Positions 24,805 through 36,972 of a stretch of DNA of 64,000 nucleotides are shown piece after piece (within the stretch, counting starts at the first letter, position 1; every line of letters begins with the position of its first letter). Both the position numbers and the translations under genes were made by a program. Source of the stretch: Galerina marginata (lineage: Eukaryota > Basidiomycota > Agaricomycetes > Agaricales > Galerinaceae); contig JAECYW010000006.1 in the NCBI GenBank assembly GCA_023014335.1, positions 1,674,001 through 1,738,000 of the forward strand, read 5' to 3'. The notes under the pieces were generated by a model. That model did no database searches and was not told the origin of the DNA. It saw nothing but the letters and a program-made list of their open reading frames with translations.

Positions 24805-27800
24805 ATGCCCGTTTCGCGAGCTAATACTATGCGAAATAAGTCGCGTTCTCCAGCGAATCCATTAACGCCGAACCCCTCTACTCCAAGACCATTTTTGCCT
24901 CCGTCACATTATGCAGCAGCTGGGGGTTTGACAACACAAAACCATTCGGTAAACGACCACGGCGAGCCCTCCAGAGCGAAAAAAAGTCGAAATACACAGA
25001 TAAACCCGACGCAAAAGCATTTTCCCAACGTAGTGGAAGCATTGCCACGTCCGGACCCCTCAAGCTCGGAATCGTCTCTTGTGTCAGTCGCAGACAATCA
25101 ACTCCTGGCGTCCAACACACACTCAAAACACCAACGAACTCAGTCGGGCTTCCTCGAACTAGAGGCACAGCTTTTACCATCTTTACGCGATACCATAGAT
25201 CGCATGACTCGAGTTCCTTCAAGAGCTACCACTCCATTTAAGACGGGGGCAGGAAATACAGAATTCTCTGGGCGAAGGAACCGCGACACCGCCCGCCAAA
25301 TTTCGCCCGAACCAAGCACTACTGCCATATCTACTAGTAATAAGGCCAGACGCGCCAGGTTAAAAGGCTCGCCCAGGTATTCTCCCGCGAACGATGCTTT
25401 AAAAACTCCAAATATACAGCATATCTATTCAAATGAAACAACGCCTATCATCGGGAAACCCTCTTCACAATTAAAGACCCCCACAAGATCCGTTCTCAAA
25501 TCTTCTCTTCGGTCTCCAGCCCCTAGTTCCCCGCAACCTTCTGGTCCTTCTAACTCACCATCGGTCGCTGGGTCGTCACTACGGACGATGAAGAGTCTGT
25601 TAACTCGCAAATATTCGGAATCCCTGAAATCTCCGTTTAGTAGCAATAAAGTTTCTCGTGAAGCCAGTCATAAGGTAAAGCCTTTTCGAATTAAATATTT
25701 TACCTTGTTCCTGACGGCCCTCAGGACCTTGGCGAGATCGATTCTTCCACCCCAGAACAATTCCCACCAAGAATATTTGACGAGATGCGTCACTCCCCTT
25801 TAGCACCTGAATATCGAGACCAATACCCTTCGACGAAGAAAGCCTTTTCTTCTAGTATACCCCGACCTCGTACACGGTACTATCATGACGAGCCCAACCG
25901 CAACCCGAACACCGAGGATTCCGACCTTGACAGACGTTATGAAGATGAACTACTGGATAGACGGAAACTTAAAGTTGCGAACGCAGAAGTCGCCGTCTCA
26001 GGATCCAGTTCGGACAGCGATGCTGATCTACTGAACGCTGGGAGGCAGAGGAAAAATGTTAACCATGCCCACCACAGTCCAATTGGGTTAGGCCTTTCCT
26101 TGCGGCGTGATTCTCCATCTCGCTCTGGCCCAACTGACAATCGCACCACCTTCCAACCATCCAACCCCCGACTCCCTCCAGGCCATGAAAAAACACTTCG
26201 ATTTTCCTTACCGATATCAGAATCAGCAGGTTCGGCTTACTCTGACGAATTCAACAATTATCTAGCTCAGTCGAACCAACGAAATTACGGTATAGATAAC
26301 GCAAATGCGTTCTCCATGTCAACAAAAGCAGCTGTCAGCACATTCCCCCAGGCCGTCAAGTCTCGTCGTACCCACCTTCATCGTCCATCCTCCCGCTCTC
26401 CCACAACCAGGATGAAGCAAGAGAGCATCGATCAAGAGTCGGAGCTTTCTGATCGAGACGAATACTCTTTTCGTGAACCTACATTCAGAGAGAGGCGTAG
26501 AAGCTCCAGCTGTACCCCAACTTTTTCCGCTTCTCCTGAGCTTGAGAGTGATGGGTTTGTACCTATCATTCCACCTCGATCGCGATCCGCCTGTCAAAGG
26601 CGTAGGTCACCTTCTCCTAGCCATTCTCCAGCCTTTCCCTCTGATCTCCAAGAATTGATCAAGAGCAGACAGTCACTCTCAAAGACCTCAACGAAATTCA
26701 AGGAGTCCCGCTCATCTCCGTCATCCCCGAGAACTCGTCATCGGGTACGGGACGTTGCGAATCAGCCAAAGTCTCCTGGTACATCGCGTACTCCTCAGCC
26801 CACTCGCTATTCTCGAGGCGATTTACATAGATTTGATATCTGCGAACATACTCAAGCCTCCGCAATCGCTGAAGAATATCGCTCAGCAGCAGCCCGCGAA
26901 CGCATGGCATTTGGCATACCGCCCTCCGAATCGGACGAGGTCCTTGACAATGCCCAACAACACCAGCAGCTATCTGCTACCGAAAGCGAGATGTCCTCCA
27001 TAAATGCGTCACTGTGGCAGGAGGACAGCGATGATTTAAGCGAAGGCGCCGAAAGTATCTTCAAAGCACTGAAGTATACTAGGAAAGAAGGCGAGAGAAA
27101 CAATCAACAGGTAGCTGTTATTTCTTTTTCCTCAAGTCGAATCAATTGATTTAAAATGAGATAAGCATGCGATCCTCGACAGGACGCCACGGTTAAGCGT
27201 CATCTCTCCTAGTGGATCATCCACAAATGAAGAGCACATTAACGAGGGAAGGTGGCACCAGCACGACCCAGCTCAACACCGTGCTGAGAGTAGCCGTTCT
27301 CGTGACGAAAAGGAGAGCGAATCTCAAAGAGGATTAGAACTTTCTTCTCAGGACCTTCCGAACACCCGTGAAGGCGTCATCCAGGAGATTTTCGAGACCG
27401 AAGAAGAGCTGCTGCGCCGTTTTCACATCTGTATGCAGATGTTTATTCTTCCCCTTCGTGTCCATAATAGTCCATCCTGGATCGCAGGCGTACCTCCGAA
27501 CGTGGCTAGGCTCCTCGACTGGTTCGATGACATCGTCAAACTGCATGAACAGGTTTACCAGTCCCTCTGCTCAGCTCGGGATACCATGTCGCCTGCTACA
27601 GACCGCGTCTCGGAAACTCTTCGGCCGTTCGTCCTGAAAGCTGAAATTTACCAACCTTATCTCGTTAGACTTGCTGATGTATCTGAGGAGATCGTCCATC
27701 ATGTCAACGACTCTGCAAGCGATTTCGGCCAGTTCGTCATACTCCAGCAAAAGGCGGCGAAATGCGAAGGGTGGTCGTTCGAAAGGTTGTTGATGATGCC

Positions 27801-29170
27801 TGTCAACCGATTGGCCGAATATCAGGATTTGTTTGCAGTATGCTTTTCCTCCTTATATTGCTTGACGAACAGGCCAGGTGCTGATTTCGATACATCTTGT
27901 AGAGGATGCTCGATCTGACTCCGAAAACACACCAAGACTACTTGTCAACTTTTTCACTGTCTCGTTCAACAGACATGGTCATTAGAGTCATGACTGAGGT
28001 TAAAATCCGAGAGGATGAGTATAACTTACTGAAAGCATTTGCCTCACGAGTACAGGGGCTATCGTATTCCAACGATCTGGCGAACCGAGAACGACGGTTG
28101 TTGCATTCGGGACCGTTGGAGCTGGTTGTTGAGGCCGTTCCTGCGACGTCTGCAGCATCGTGTACACCGAGCTATGACAGGCGAAAGTCTGAATCCAAGC
28201 GCGCTAGTCGAGCGTCAAAATTAGTCGACGTGGTCAACACCTCCAGCTCTGTCTTTGAAAGATCTGACTCTGAACGATCAGCCTCATCATTTGGAACTGG
28301 TAATTCATCTGGGACTGGGACTGGGCCTCCTGCTACGTCAACGCCTGTAAAGTCGTCCTGGTTTTCTCGTCTGCCCCTTCGGAAACGGACTCGATCGAAG
28401 TCGCCTCTGCCCCCTCAAGAACCATTCAAGAGCCAAAATACCATTCAGCCTCTCGGTTTACAGACACTTACTGTCCATGCTTTTGTTTTCAATGATCTGG
28501 TACTCCTTGCTCAACCAAGTCAGACTACTGGCGATAAACCCCGTTGGATTTTGTCCCGGGATCTTGGTATCTTTAGGCCACTTTCGATAGCACGGATCCA
28601 GGACAGCAGCCAAGGTATCTGATCGTTTATGTCTTGGCGATACTGGCTCTTTGGTTTTGTTAATTCTGAGTTTTAGCAGGGACTATCTTATCCTTGGAAA
28701 CCCTTGTTCTCGATGCCGACAGTCTCAACGACACTACTGATTTCCGGTCTTCTTCCTTTCGAAACGTTGACCTTGTATTGCCTCCACCTCTTATTGCTCC
28801 TCCTAGCGCCGATGGAGATGGTCGTGGCCACGTCGAAACATTCCAGCCCTGGCTTCTGGCTTTCCGTCAATGTTCCAAAATGACTCTACGGAAGCTGACG
28901 TTTATTGGACATGGACCTCAAGGCGATCTCTTCACTGGCTCCGACAAGCAGCTCGATACTCGTATGGCTCTGGCTTCCTTGGTCGGTTCTGGTTTACCCA
29001 TCCCTCGAAGCCCCTCCGGCGAACTCCCGGATTCCAATCAAGATGGGGAGGCAGGTTTTCCAGGGGATGAGAGGGAGGAGCGAGGTTGGTGGACGTTGCG
29101 GTATCAACAAGTATTTCGAGAGTTTCAGCGACAGGACTCTCTGCTTTCCGATGATGACGACACTCCTTGA
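24805..29170 (+). CDS. Rho guanine nucleotide exchange factor (DH-PH-type)
   Basis: Exchange factor expected to load GTP onto a Rho/Cdc42-type GTPase at the cell cortex. Exons 24805-25674, 25725-27110, 27166-27837, 27903-28614 and 28680-29170 join in frame to 1376 residues. The first ~800 residues are Ser/Arg/Pro-rich and disordered. The DH domain begins at about 27365 (TREGVIQEIFETEEELLRRF) and continues with VARLLDWFDDIVKLHEQVY, FGQFVILQQKAAKCEGWSFE, LLMMPVNRLAEYQDLFA and RMLDLTPKTHQDY. The C-terminal part is PH-like (LQTLTVHAFVFNDLVLLAQ ... MTLRKLTFIG) with a long Ser/Lys-rich insert. The 27166 start for exon 3 is the only acceptor nearby that keeps the frame. Its GTPase partner is not deducible here. 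Confidence 0.88.
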
Positions 29171-29252
29171 AATCGCGCCCACAACCAAATACATTACACA
29201 TTGATTTGTAGCTATTATTATTGATAATATAGTTTAAGCTCTGACTGCATTA

Positions 29253-30350
29253 CTACCATTCTGCATCCTGTTCTACTGCTTCCTCATCATCCTCGCCTAA
29301 ATATTTTTGGCATTCGACCACGATGGAGTCTTCCTCGCTTTCGGGATCGGGCAAAATAGCAATGACTTCTGGTATATCGATTTCACTCCCGATTGTCCCT
29401 CTCAACACAGGGGTACCAGCAACAGGTTTTAGATCCTACTGGACGTTAGTTCCTATTTTCAAGGTATAAAAAATGTTAAAGTACCTTGCCAATCATTCGA
29501 GTATATTGGAATTTTAGCCCTCCGAAGAACACCACGGATTTATCGTCTCCCTACTCGACTAATCAGCACAGATGCAGTCGCTTCAAGAGCTATAGAATAT
29601 ACCTCAGTTGTATATTCCCCCCATCCTTCATCCATGTGACTTCTATGCCACTCTCCGCATGGAATAAGCTTACCCAGTCCCATAACTTCTACTGCGAAGC
29701 CGACTTTGAATCCTCTTCCTTTGGTACCCGTCATGTTTATTGCGCATTTTTTCGCTGCGTATGTGGAAGTGACCACCCACATGCCGTGTTTCTTGACCTC
29801 CGGCCACCTTCGAAGAATAGCTTGGGCATTTTTCTTGCACCAATTCTTGAACGGCGAGGAGTGGTAATAATGTTCGTGTGTCACTGGAGAACTTGTGAGG
29901 AGGATGCCACCAACGTCTGCATCGACCGAATATGAGTAGATGGCAGACACTGTGACAGGGATCGCGATGGCGAGCCCGGGGTCACTGCCGTCCTTGTCAG
30001 CGACTACCAATGCTGCTCGTAGGAAATACAGTCACCTACATGCCCGCTGATAACTCCACTTTCGTCGCTTTGACATTCGCTGAGGTTTTAGGACCCCATG
30101 TTATGCCATTGTCCACTGGGGCTTTGTCTAGCGCGTCTTCTTCTGGTACTTTCTCCAAGCCTTTTTTCGTGAGCATCACATCGTTCTCGAGATGCGTGAT
30201 TGGATTCCAGGTCCCGAAATCATCAAAGTACCCGCAACTTCCTGGACTGAACACTGACAGAGGCAGTGGCCGATACAAAGCGAGCCCAAACGGGTGGTTC
30301 TTCATGATTTCTGCGTACTGACGGTCGAGAGTCCATTGAGCTTTTGACAT
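29253..30350 (-). CDS. Uncharacterised Agaricomycete protein, tandem copy 1
   Basis: About 300 residues in at least four exons: 30350 to about 30037, about 29981-29606, a short exon GDDKSVVFFGGLKFQYTR..., and a final acidic exon ending at 29253. Landmarks are LDRQYAEIMKNHPFGLALYR, PGSCGYFDDFGTWNPI, APVDNGITWGPKTSA, ILLTSSPVTHEHYYHSSPF, WVVTSTYAAKKCAINM, VGFAVEVMGLGKL and VVFFGGLKFQY. I recall this arrangement from many mushroom genomes as an unnamed lineage-restricted family; it has no domain with a known function. There is no signal peptide or membrane segment. The C-terminus is strongly acidic (ESEEDSIVVE, EDDEEAVE). It is a near neighbour and close paralogue of 31226-32301, with the same intron phases. 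Confidence 0.75.
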
Positions 30351-31225
30351 CGCAGATGACTGTTAGCAGCAAAGGCCTGGCTTGCTATTTTAAGCTACTT
30401 AGAAAGGTCGGGACTTATAGACGACCTGTGCGACTAAGGCAACTAGGCCTTAGGCTTTCACGCTGCGCCTGTTTGACGCCCTGGAAGATTAGATTCGACG
30501 TGATCTGGGCCTGGGTGGTGATCTCGGCTTCGAGAAGGTTTTAAAAAATAAGATGGCTGGCAAATGCAAGGTGAATGTATAGCACGGACTGATTGGACAT
30601 GCCTGTCGCCAATTATTGTTATAGATAATCCAAGTTGGCTCAGATGAAGACATGACGTTGTTTGCGGCTTTCTTATATCGATGATTGTGTATCTGTGGCA
30701 GGCGCCGAACAGAGTGCTCGCATCCATACAACGCGCTCGTAATTTTGCGCATCAGGAGATGTTCTGCCAGCAGGAAAAAGGAAGACACTTCATATATTCT
30801 TATAAGTTGTACTTAGTACGGTGCCACTCGCCATGCACATCACTGTGAAGGCGCGATCAATCAGACGTCTCCACTGGCAAGTATAGTGCATTGTCCGAAA
30901 CTCACCATCACAATCTTGAGCTTAAATCAAGTCTGTTTGATACGTTGTGCAGTCCAGCTAAGGGCGAGCGTACTCAACAGAATATATCCAGCGCCGTCGT
31001 GGACATGTTGTATAGCCCAGACTGGACTAGAGAGGTGATGCAATGATGCCAGCTTCACTGGTGACTGCAAGCAATTTTAGGTATTGATTCATTGCTTTTT
31101 TGATCCTACTTGAGTCAAGATATCGTGTCTTATCATTAACTGTAACATCCAAACTTTGAGCCACCTTGAAAATGATACAAGTCTTAATTTGAATAATGGA
31201 GCACATAGCAGCGTTCACTCACAAC
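30351..31225. other. Intergenic between the tandem paralogues
   Basis: No gene seen; AT-rich, with poly-A signals possible for copy 2 near the distal end. Confidence 0.5.
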
Positions 31226-32301
31226 TCAGCATTCCGGAGGTTCCTTAGATTCTTCTTCGGATAAATATTCCTCGCAATCGACCAAGAAGGACTTCTCTTC
31301 GTTGCCAGGATCGAGGAATGCAGTAATGATTTCTGGTTGTTCTTCGCCTCTCAACACATCCGTGGCAATTCGTTTGAGGTCCTACACAAGGAAAATATTG
31401 ACATTGATTAATCTCATGCAGGAAAAGCAGATTGGAAGACCTTACTCTACCCAGTACCCAGGAATATTGGAACTTGAGCCCACCGAAGAAGACTACTGAT
31501 TTATCGTCTCCCTACAGACCTTTATGTATCACATTTTTTATTCGAGAATGGGTGACACGACATACCTCTGTTGTGTATTCTCCCCATCCTTCATCGCTTT
31601 GGCTCCGATACCAACTTCCATTTGGGCCCGCTTTACCAAGTCCCGCAACTTCTGCATCGAAACCAACTTTGAGTCGTCTTCCTCGAGCATCCCACATATT
31701 GATTGCGCATTTTTTGGTTGAATGCGTGGAAGTGATGATCCACAGGCCGTGTGTCTTCACTTCTGGCCAGCGTCGAAGAATAGTAGGAGCATTTTCTTTA
31801 CACCATCTTTTGAATGGGGAAGAGTGATAGTATCGTTCGTATGTAATTCGGGGGCTGGTCAAGAGAATGGCCCCGATATCTTTATCGACCGAATAAGAGT
31901 AGATTGCGGAAACTGTGATGGGAATGCCCAAGGCGGGATCACTGGTTGGTCGTCAGCGACCACAAACTTCCAAGCGGATATTTGCACGTCACCACTTACA
32001 TCCCCCCCGACAGCTCAACCTTCGTCGCCCTGGTTCTTGATGATGTCTTTGGACCCCATATTATGCCATCATCCACAGGGGCCTTTTCCAGCTCTTGGAC
32101 CATACTCAAACCTTTCTCTCGAAGGGCTTCGGCTCCGTCATCAAAATGTGCGATGGGATTCCAAGCTCCAAAGTCGTCAAAGTATCCACAACTTCCTGGA
32201 TTGAAGCTGGACCTGGGTAGCGGCCGATATAATGCGATTCCGAACGGATGGTTCCCCATGACATCGGCGTACTGTTGGTCTAGCTGCCACTGCTTTGACA
32301 T
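31226..32301 (-). CDS. Uncharacterised Agaricomycete protein, tandem copy 2
   Basis: Paralogue of 29253-30350 with the same exon plan: 32301 to about 31997, about 31951-31576, a short exon with GDDKSVVFFGGLKFQYSW, and an acidic last exon (SEEESKEPPEC). Conserved motifs are LDQQYADVMGNHPFGIALYR, CGYFDDFGAWNPI, APVDDGIIWGPKT, ILLTSPRITYERYYHSSPF and WIITSTHSTKKCAINM. Its ATG lies 502 bp from, and divergent to, the TPR-CHAT gene at 32804, so the two may share a promoter. Function unknown. Confidence 0.75.
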
Positions 32302-32803
32302 CGTTGGGATGGATGGGTGGTTGTAGACAATGGTATGCTATCTGTTTCCAATTGACGCGTTGACGATTGACAACTCTACGGCAAGGAACCCCTGGTTTGT
32401 ATCGTGACAATCTCACAGGCATGAGCAAATAAAATTAAGCCTATTTCAAGCAAGTTGCTGGGCAAAGACTCCGATAATCGTTTGCGGCTACAACTCGAGC
32501 AACCTGGTCTTTCCTCATTTCCAGAACAGTTGGCGTTCTACCTGCAAACAAGCTTGTTTTCATTCTGTCCTTGAAACCATAAGTTCGAGTTATTTGGTAA
32601 GCAGCAACAATATTGCCTTTGGCTGAATCTGTTCTTACAACGTGATATCTTAGCTCTGAAATCGGTCATCTTGGCAGTGGCCTAACGTGGTGACTCCCAC
32701 AGGAATCCTCATCGTGTAAGCGTCGCTTCTTTGCATCGTCCTCGCAAAGTGAGCTGGGCACGAAGTTCGGTCAACTTCGTCCATCGTTCCAACCACTCTT
32801 ACC
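32302..32803. promoter_or_regulatory. Divergent promoter region, tandem copy 2 / TPR-CHAT gene
   Basis: 502 bp between two outward-facing start codons with no open frame of note. A bidirectional promoter is inferred from geometry only. Confidence 0.4.
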
Positions 32804-35800
32804 ATGTCCGACGCTTCGGCTCATGATCAACCTTCAGCCGATATAGTTATTAAAGTGCAAACACGCAGTCGACTGGCCTCTGCTGTACCCCAGATCCCCA
32901 TCATACGGCCTGGAGAGTTCTGCGATGCAGAGACATTCTTGGACGATCTCCCAGCCGTCTGTGTGGATATTATATCCAAAATATCAGCATCAGAGCCCAG
33001 TTCATATCAGTCGGAAATCTGCAGTCGAAGGAGCGAATCAGACCTCCTCCTAGCCGTTCGTTCCAATTCATCCATCGCCCTCGACAGCTCGATAGCTCTC
33101 GGGTCCGTAGCCGTCAAATATCTTCAAACCGATGATCCAAACCGCGGAATAGTTATTAGCATGTTTGGCCGGGCTTTAAACCGTCGTTGGCAAGTCAGCA
33201 AGGAGGACAAACACCTCGACGATACGATTTACTACTTCCAAAAAACAATCGAGATAGAACCTATAGAAGAACCAAACCGCGCTCTTCACTTCGATGACCT
33301 AGGATGCGCGCTTTGGAAACGTTATACACGGCATCATCACGAAGACGACTTTCAAGCCTCAAAGGCAGCCTTCGAGTCTGCCGCAGGTCTCCCTCATTCC
33401 GGTAAACCCATGTTCTTGTCAAATCTCGGCAGTCTGTACAGGGATAAAGCTTTGTCCTCTTCTAACGATAAGGACCTCTTATTGGAAAAAAGCTTGACAG
33501 TCCATCTCGAAGCCATAACCGTCGTCACTCCGGAATTTCTTGGATCCATCCGTTCCCTTCATAGAAATCTTGCAACGACATACGTGGACATTTACCCCGT
33601 CGACGACGTTGATCCGGTGGAAAATATTGAAAGTGCAGTAAACGTCCATGTTCGAGCATCTGGTCACCGTTGGGCATTCCTGTATGAGTTGGGCGTCCTT
33701 TTCAGCAACAAATTTGTCACCAGCGGCGAACAGAAGGAGGGAAATATAGCAATTTTATTCCTTCGCGCTGCATTAGTCGAAAGCCCTGAAAACAAAATCA
33801 TCCTTGCCACCTTATCCGATACACTGGAGCGGAAAGGACTTTCACTTCGTTCTCAGGATGTCCTTGCAGAAGCATATCAATTATCAGTGAAGGTGTTGGA
33901 AATGACCAGCGAGCATGGCCCCGAAATTATCGAAAGGTTGTTATCAACGACTGTGCTAGCGAATCGCCAGTTTGACCTCTCCGGTGACCTCAAGGACATA
34001 GAGAAGGCCATTTCCCATACACGACGGGCTTCTTCCTTCCTCACTGATTCACGACGTTGGAAATTCCTGCAAATCATTGGGGTACAGTTGGGTTATCGCT
34101 TTCAAATCACCAATAATCCCAATGACCTCGAGGAGGCTGTTCTGTCCCTCAAAACTGCGGTTGATACGGTTGGAGATTTAACAAATTTTGACAGGGCAAC
34201 CAACCTCCGAGAATATGGCAAAGTCCTTTTTACCCGCTTCAGATTTCGGCAGAACCAAGAGGACTTCGACGGTGCTGTTCAATCTCTCCAAGCCGCAGTG
34301 GAATTATTCGGACCAGACAACAGCGCAATTGTTTCGACGATCAACGACTTGGGAAATGCCATGACTGTCCAGTTCGAGAAAACTGGGCAGCTCGGCGATA
34401 TCCTCAAGGCTATTGATTACCACCTCAAGGCTCTTACTGCCTTGGAGCGTTTTCCGTTGATCAAAAATGAAAAATCGGTCTACTATGTGGGTTTAGGAAA
34501 CGCGTTTTACATCAAGTACGAAATGTGGGACCAAGCTGCGGATTTGAACCAGGCGATAACCTATTATGAAGATTGTGTCAGAAACACAAACCCATCCGAC
34601 GTTCAACTTGGTACCCGCTTAGGCAGTCTCTGCAGAGCGCTTCTTCATAAGTTCCGTGTCACCCACGAAAGAAAATTTCTGGACACCGTTCAGGAAAATA
34701 TCAAAGGTTTCCTAGAGAGACAACCACCTCCACAGCCCGAGAGCGTTGCTTATTTGCAGAATATTCTGGGACATTGCTACCTACACGAATATGACGAAAG
34801 TGATAATGACATTCGTTTCTTTGACAAGGCCGCAGAGTCCTTCCAAGCTGCTTTGGACAGCGGATGTACACTTCCTCTTCTCGTCAATCCTCCCGCTATC
34901 AATCTCACGAAAACTTTGATTGGCAAGTACAGCAAAACCACAAGTGATGTCGACTTTTTCAGGGCACTGCAACAGGCCGTGAAGATGCAAATGCTCGTGG
35001 ACAATCCAGGCAATCAGCGGGAAATGCGTGGCCTTTTCGATGTCATGGCACAGTTCGCCGCCGTTATCTACGACACCAAAAATCTAACGAACTTTGGAAG
35101 GATGGCCATGAAGTGTTATGGCGTGATCGCCTCTGATGGCTCTGCCTTTTCTGAAAGAAGGCTATGGGCGAGTTTACAGTCCTCTCGACTCATCTACGAA
35201 GTCGACCAAGCTCCTGCAAAAGCGAGGGATGTCCTTGTCCAAGCTATTCAGTATCTGCCAGAAGCAGTCCTAATGGGGCCCAATCGCGGTGATCAGCTCC
35301 GGGTAGCTAAAGAGCTTTCCGCTCTTCCAGGGTTCCTCGTTTCATTCTCGCTCGCCGCAGGTGATCCTCCTGCAGATGTCTTATTCTTATATGAACAAAG
35401 TCGATCTTTGATTTGGAACCGGTTGATGGACTTGAAGACGGACCTTTCCCACCTGCACGACAAACATGAAGAGCTCGCGAACAAATTTGAGCATCTCAGG
35501 GTTGCCTTACATCGCGCATCTCCTCAGGCTGGCGTGACTGAAGAGTCTGCAATTCATCGAGTACGCCAGCATAATCTCAATAATGAGTACAATGAAACGC
35601 TTCGCTTGATTCGGCAGGAGAAAGGTTTTGAGCGGTTCTTGCTGCTTGATGAACCCTCCCATATCGTGGCTCATGCAAACCAGGGGCCAATTGTCATTCT
35701 GAACGCAACCAAGTACCGAGGTGATGCCATCATGGTCACGTCAAAAGGCGTATTGACCATGACGTTGCCCGGTTTTATCCTCGAAAATTGCATCGCAGAA

Positions 35801-36763
35801 GGAGCTCGCCTTCACGGAGCTCTAGCGACCTTCCATGTTGACCCAGAGCGTGCATCTTTGTCGTTCACCCAGGCCTTGAAATGGCTATGGGAAGTGGCCG
35901 CGAAACCGGTCCTCGACGAGCTTGGGCTTACTGGGGGAAGAATGGACGACCAATCACTGCCTCGTATCTGGTGGGTTGTCAATGGCTGGATCTCCGTCTT
36001 ACCGATCCATGCTGCTGGTGATCATGCTTTCGCGAAGGAAACCGGGGAACCGTGTACAGTGTTGGATCGAGTTATATCTTCTTATATTCCCACTATCCGT
36101 GCCCTTGATTACGTTCGAAAGTCTGCGACCGACCTGTCGGCTGTTGTCAAAGCTCATCCAAATACTGCTGTGCTTATCAAGATGCCTACTACCCCGGACG
36201 ACGAGGATTTGACGAACGTGTCGCGAGAGGTTGCTTCGGTGGAAGGTCTGTTGCAACCAACCTTTCAGGTTACAACTTTGGACCGTCCTAGGAGAAAGGA
36301 CGTCACGCCCATCCTCGAACATGCGTCCCTTGCCCACTTCGCCTGCCATGGCATTGCAGACGACACCGACCCCTCTCTTAGCAGGCTTAAACTCCGGGAC
36401 TGGAAAACAAACCCTCTTGATGTTCGCTTCTTGCTTCGCAGTTCATTCAAGCGCCTCAGGCTTGTTTACTTGTCTGCCTGCGCAACTGCATTGACAAAAG
36501 CATCCAAACTTCAGGGAGAATCAATTCACCCATCGTCGGCATTCCAGATGGCTGGGGTCCCATATACTATCGCATCTATGTGGAACATTGACGACAGCAT
36601 GTCCGTGCAAATTGCCAGTGACTTTTATTCTTATTTGTGCGTGGAGCAAGGGGTGTTTGACTTCAGCAAGTCGGCTGAAGCACTCCATTCTTCCACCATG
36701 AAGGCCCGGAATGAAGGTGTAGACCCATTGCTTTGGGGAGCATTTATTCATTCTGGGGCATGA
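32804..36763 (+). CDS. TPR-CHAT protein (caspase-like peptidase domain)
   Basis: Uninterrupted 1319-residue frame. After a ~100-residue N-terminus come repeated helical TPR-like units, for example ALHFDDLGCALWKRY, NLGSLYRDKAL, LREYGKVLFTRFR, INDLGNAMTVQF and YYVGLGNAFYIKY, over roughly residues 110-700. The C-terminal ~350 residues are a CHAT domain. The catalytic His is in HFACHG (His1182) and the catalytic Cys in LSACAT (Cys1226), followed by FQMAGVPYTIASMWNIDD and WGAFIHSG. Both dyad residues are present, so peptidase activity is plausible. CHAT/TPR proteins are expanded in mushrooms and are regulated peptidases in bacterial systems; the fungal substrates are unknown. Codon phase is intact throughout and no intron is needed. 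Confidence 0.9.
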   Translation: MSDASAHDQPSADIVIKVQTRSRLASAVPQIPIIRPGEFCDAETFLDDLPAVCVDIISKISASEPSSYQSEICSRRSESDLLLAVRSNSSIALDSSIALGSVAVKYLQTDDPNRGIVISMFGRALNRRWQVSKEDKHLDDTIYYFQKTIEIEPIEEPNRALHFDDLGCALWKRYTRHHHEDDFQASKAAFESAAGLPHSGKPMFLSNLGSLYRDKALSSSNDKDLLLEKSLTVHLEAITVVTPEFLGSIRSLHRNLATTYVDIYPVDDVDPVENIESAVNVHVRASGHRWAFLYELGVLFSNKFVTSGEQKEGNIAILFLRAALVESPENKIILATLSDTLERKGLSLRSQDVLAEAYQLSVKVLEMTSEHGPEIIERLLSTTVLANRQFDLSGDLKDIEKAISHTRRASSFLTDSRRWKFLQIIGVQLGYRFQITNNPNDLEEAVLSLKTAVDTVGDLTNFDRATNLREYGKVLFTRFRFRQNQEDFDGAVQSLQAAVELFGPDNSAIVSTINDLGNAMTVQFEKTGQLGDILKAIDYHLKALTALERFPLIKNEKSVYYVGLGNAFYIKYEMWDQAADLNQAITYYEDCVRNTNPSDVQLGTRLGSLCRALLHKFRVTHERKFLDTVQENIKGFLERQPPPQPESVAYLQNILGHCYLHEYDESDNDIRFFDKAAESFQAALDSGCTLPLLVNPPAINLTKTLIGKYSKTTSDVDFFRALQQAVKMQMLVDNPGNQREMRGLFDVMAQFAAVIYDTKNLTNFGRMAMKCYGVIASDGSAFSERRLWASLQSSRLIYEVDQAPAKARDVLVQAIQYLPEAVLMGPNRGDQLRVAKELSALPGFLVSFSLAAGDPPADVLFLYEQSRSLIWNRLMDLKTDLSHLHDKHEELANKFEHLRVALHRASPQAGVTEESAIHRVRQHNLNNEYNETLRLIRQEKGFERFLLLDEPSHIVAHANQGPIVILNATKYRGDAIMVTSKGVLTMTLPGFILENCIAEGARLHGALATFHVDPERASLSFTQALKWLWEVAAKPVLDELGLTGGRMDDQSLPRIWWVVNGWISVLPIHAAGDHAFAKETGEPCTVLDRVISSYIPTIRALDYVRKSATDLSAVVKAHPNTAVLIKMPTTPDDEDLTNVSREVASVEGLLQPTFQVTTLDRPRRKDVTPILEHASLAHFACHGIADDTDPSLSRLKLRDWKTNPLDVRFLLRSSFKRLRLVYLSACATALTKASKLQGESIHPSSAFQMAGVPYTIASMWNIDDSMSVQIASDFYSYLCVEQGVFDFSKSAEALHSSTMKARNEGVDPLLWGAFIHSGA

Positions 36764-36972
36764 TTTTTGTCCTTGAAATAATAGACAATATAACCAGGAT
36801 CCTTATGAATGCTCCTTGAAGGAATGTGATATGGTACAAGATGTGTATACAAAACATGTCTATGTTGATGGATGAGATTGGGAAAATGACAATGCATGGT
36901 GAATATACGGTAGCACGTTGTGTCGTTAGAGAGCGAATGAGAGCCGATAGATATTTAATATATTAGATACTT

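Noticed and set aside
34777..35013. Antisense frames within the TPR-CHAT gene
   Set aside because: They are shadows of a strong, intact, domain-bearing frame on the plus strand.
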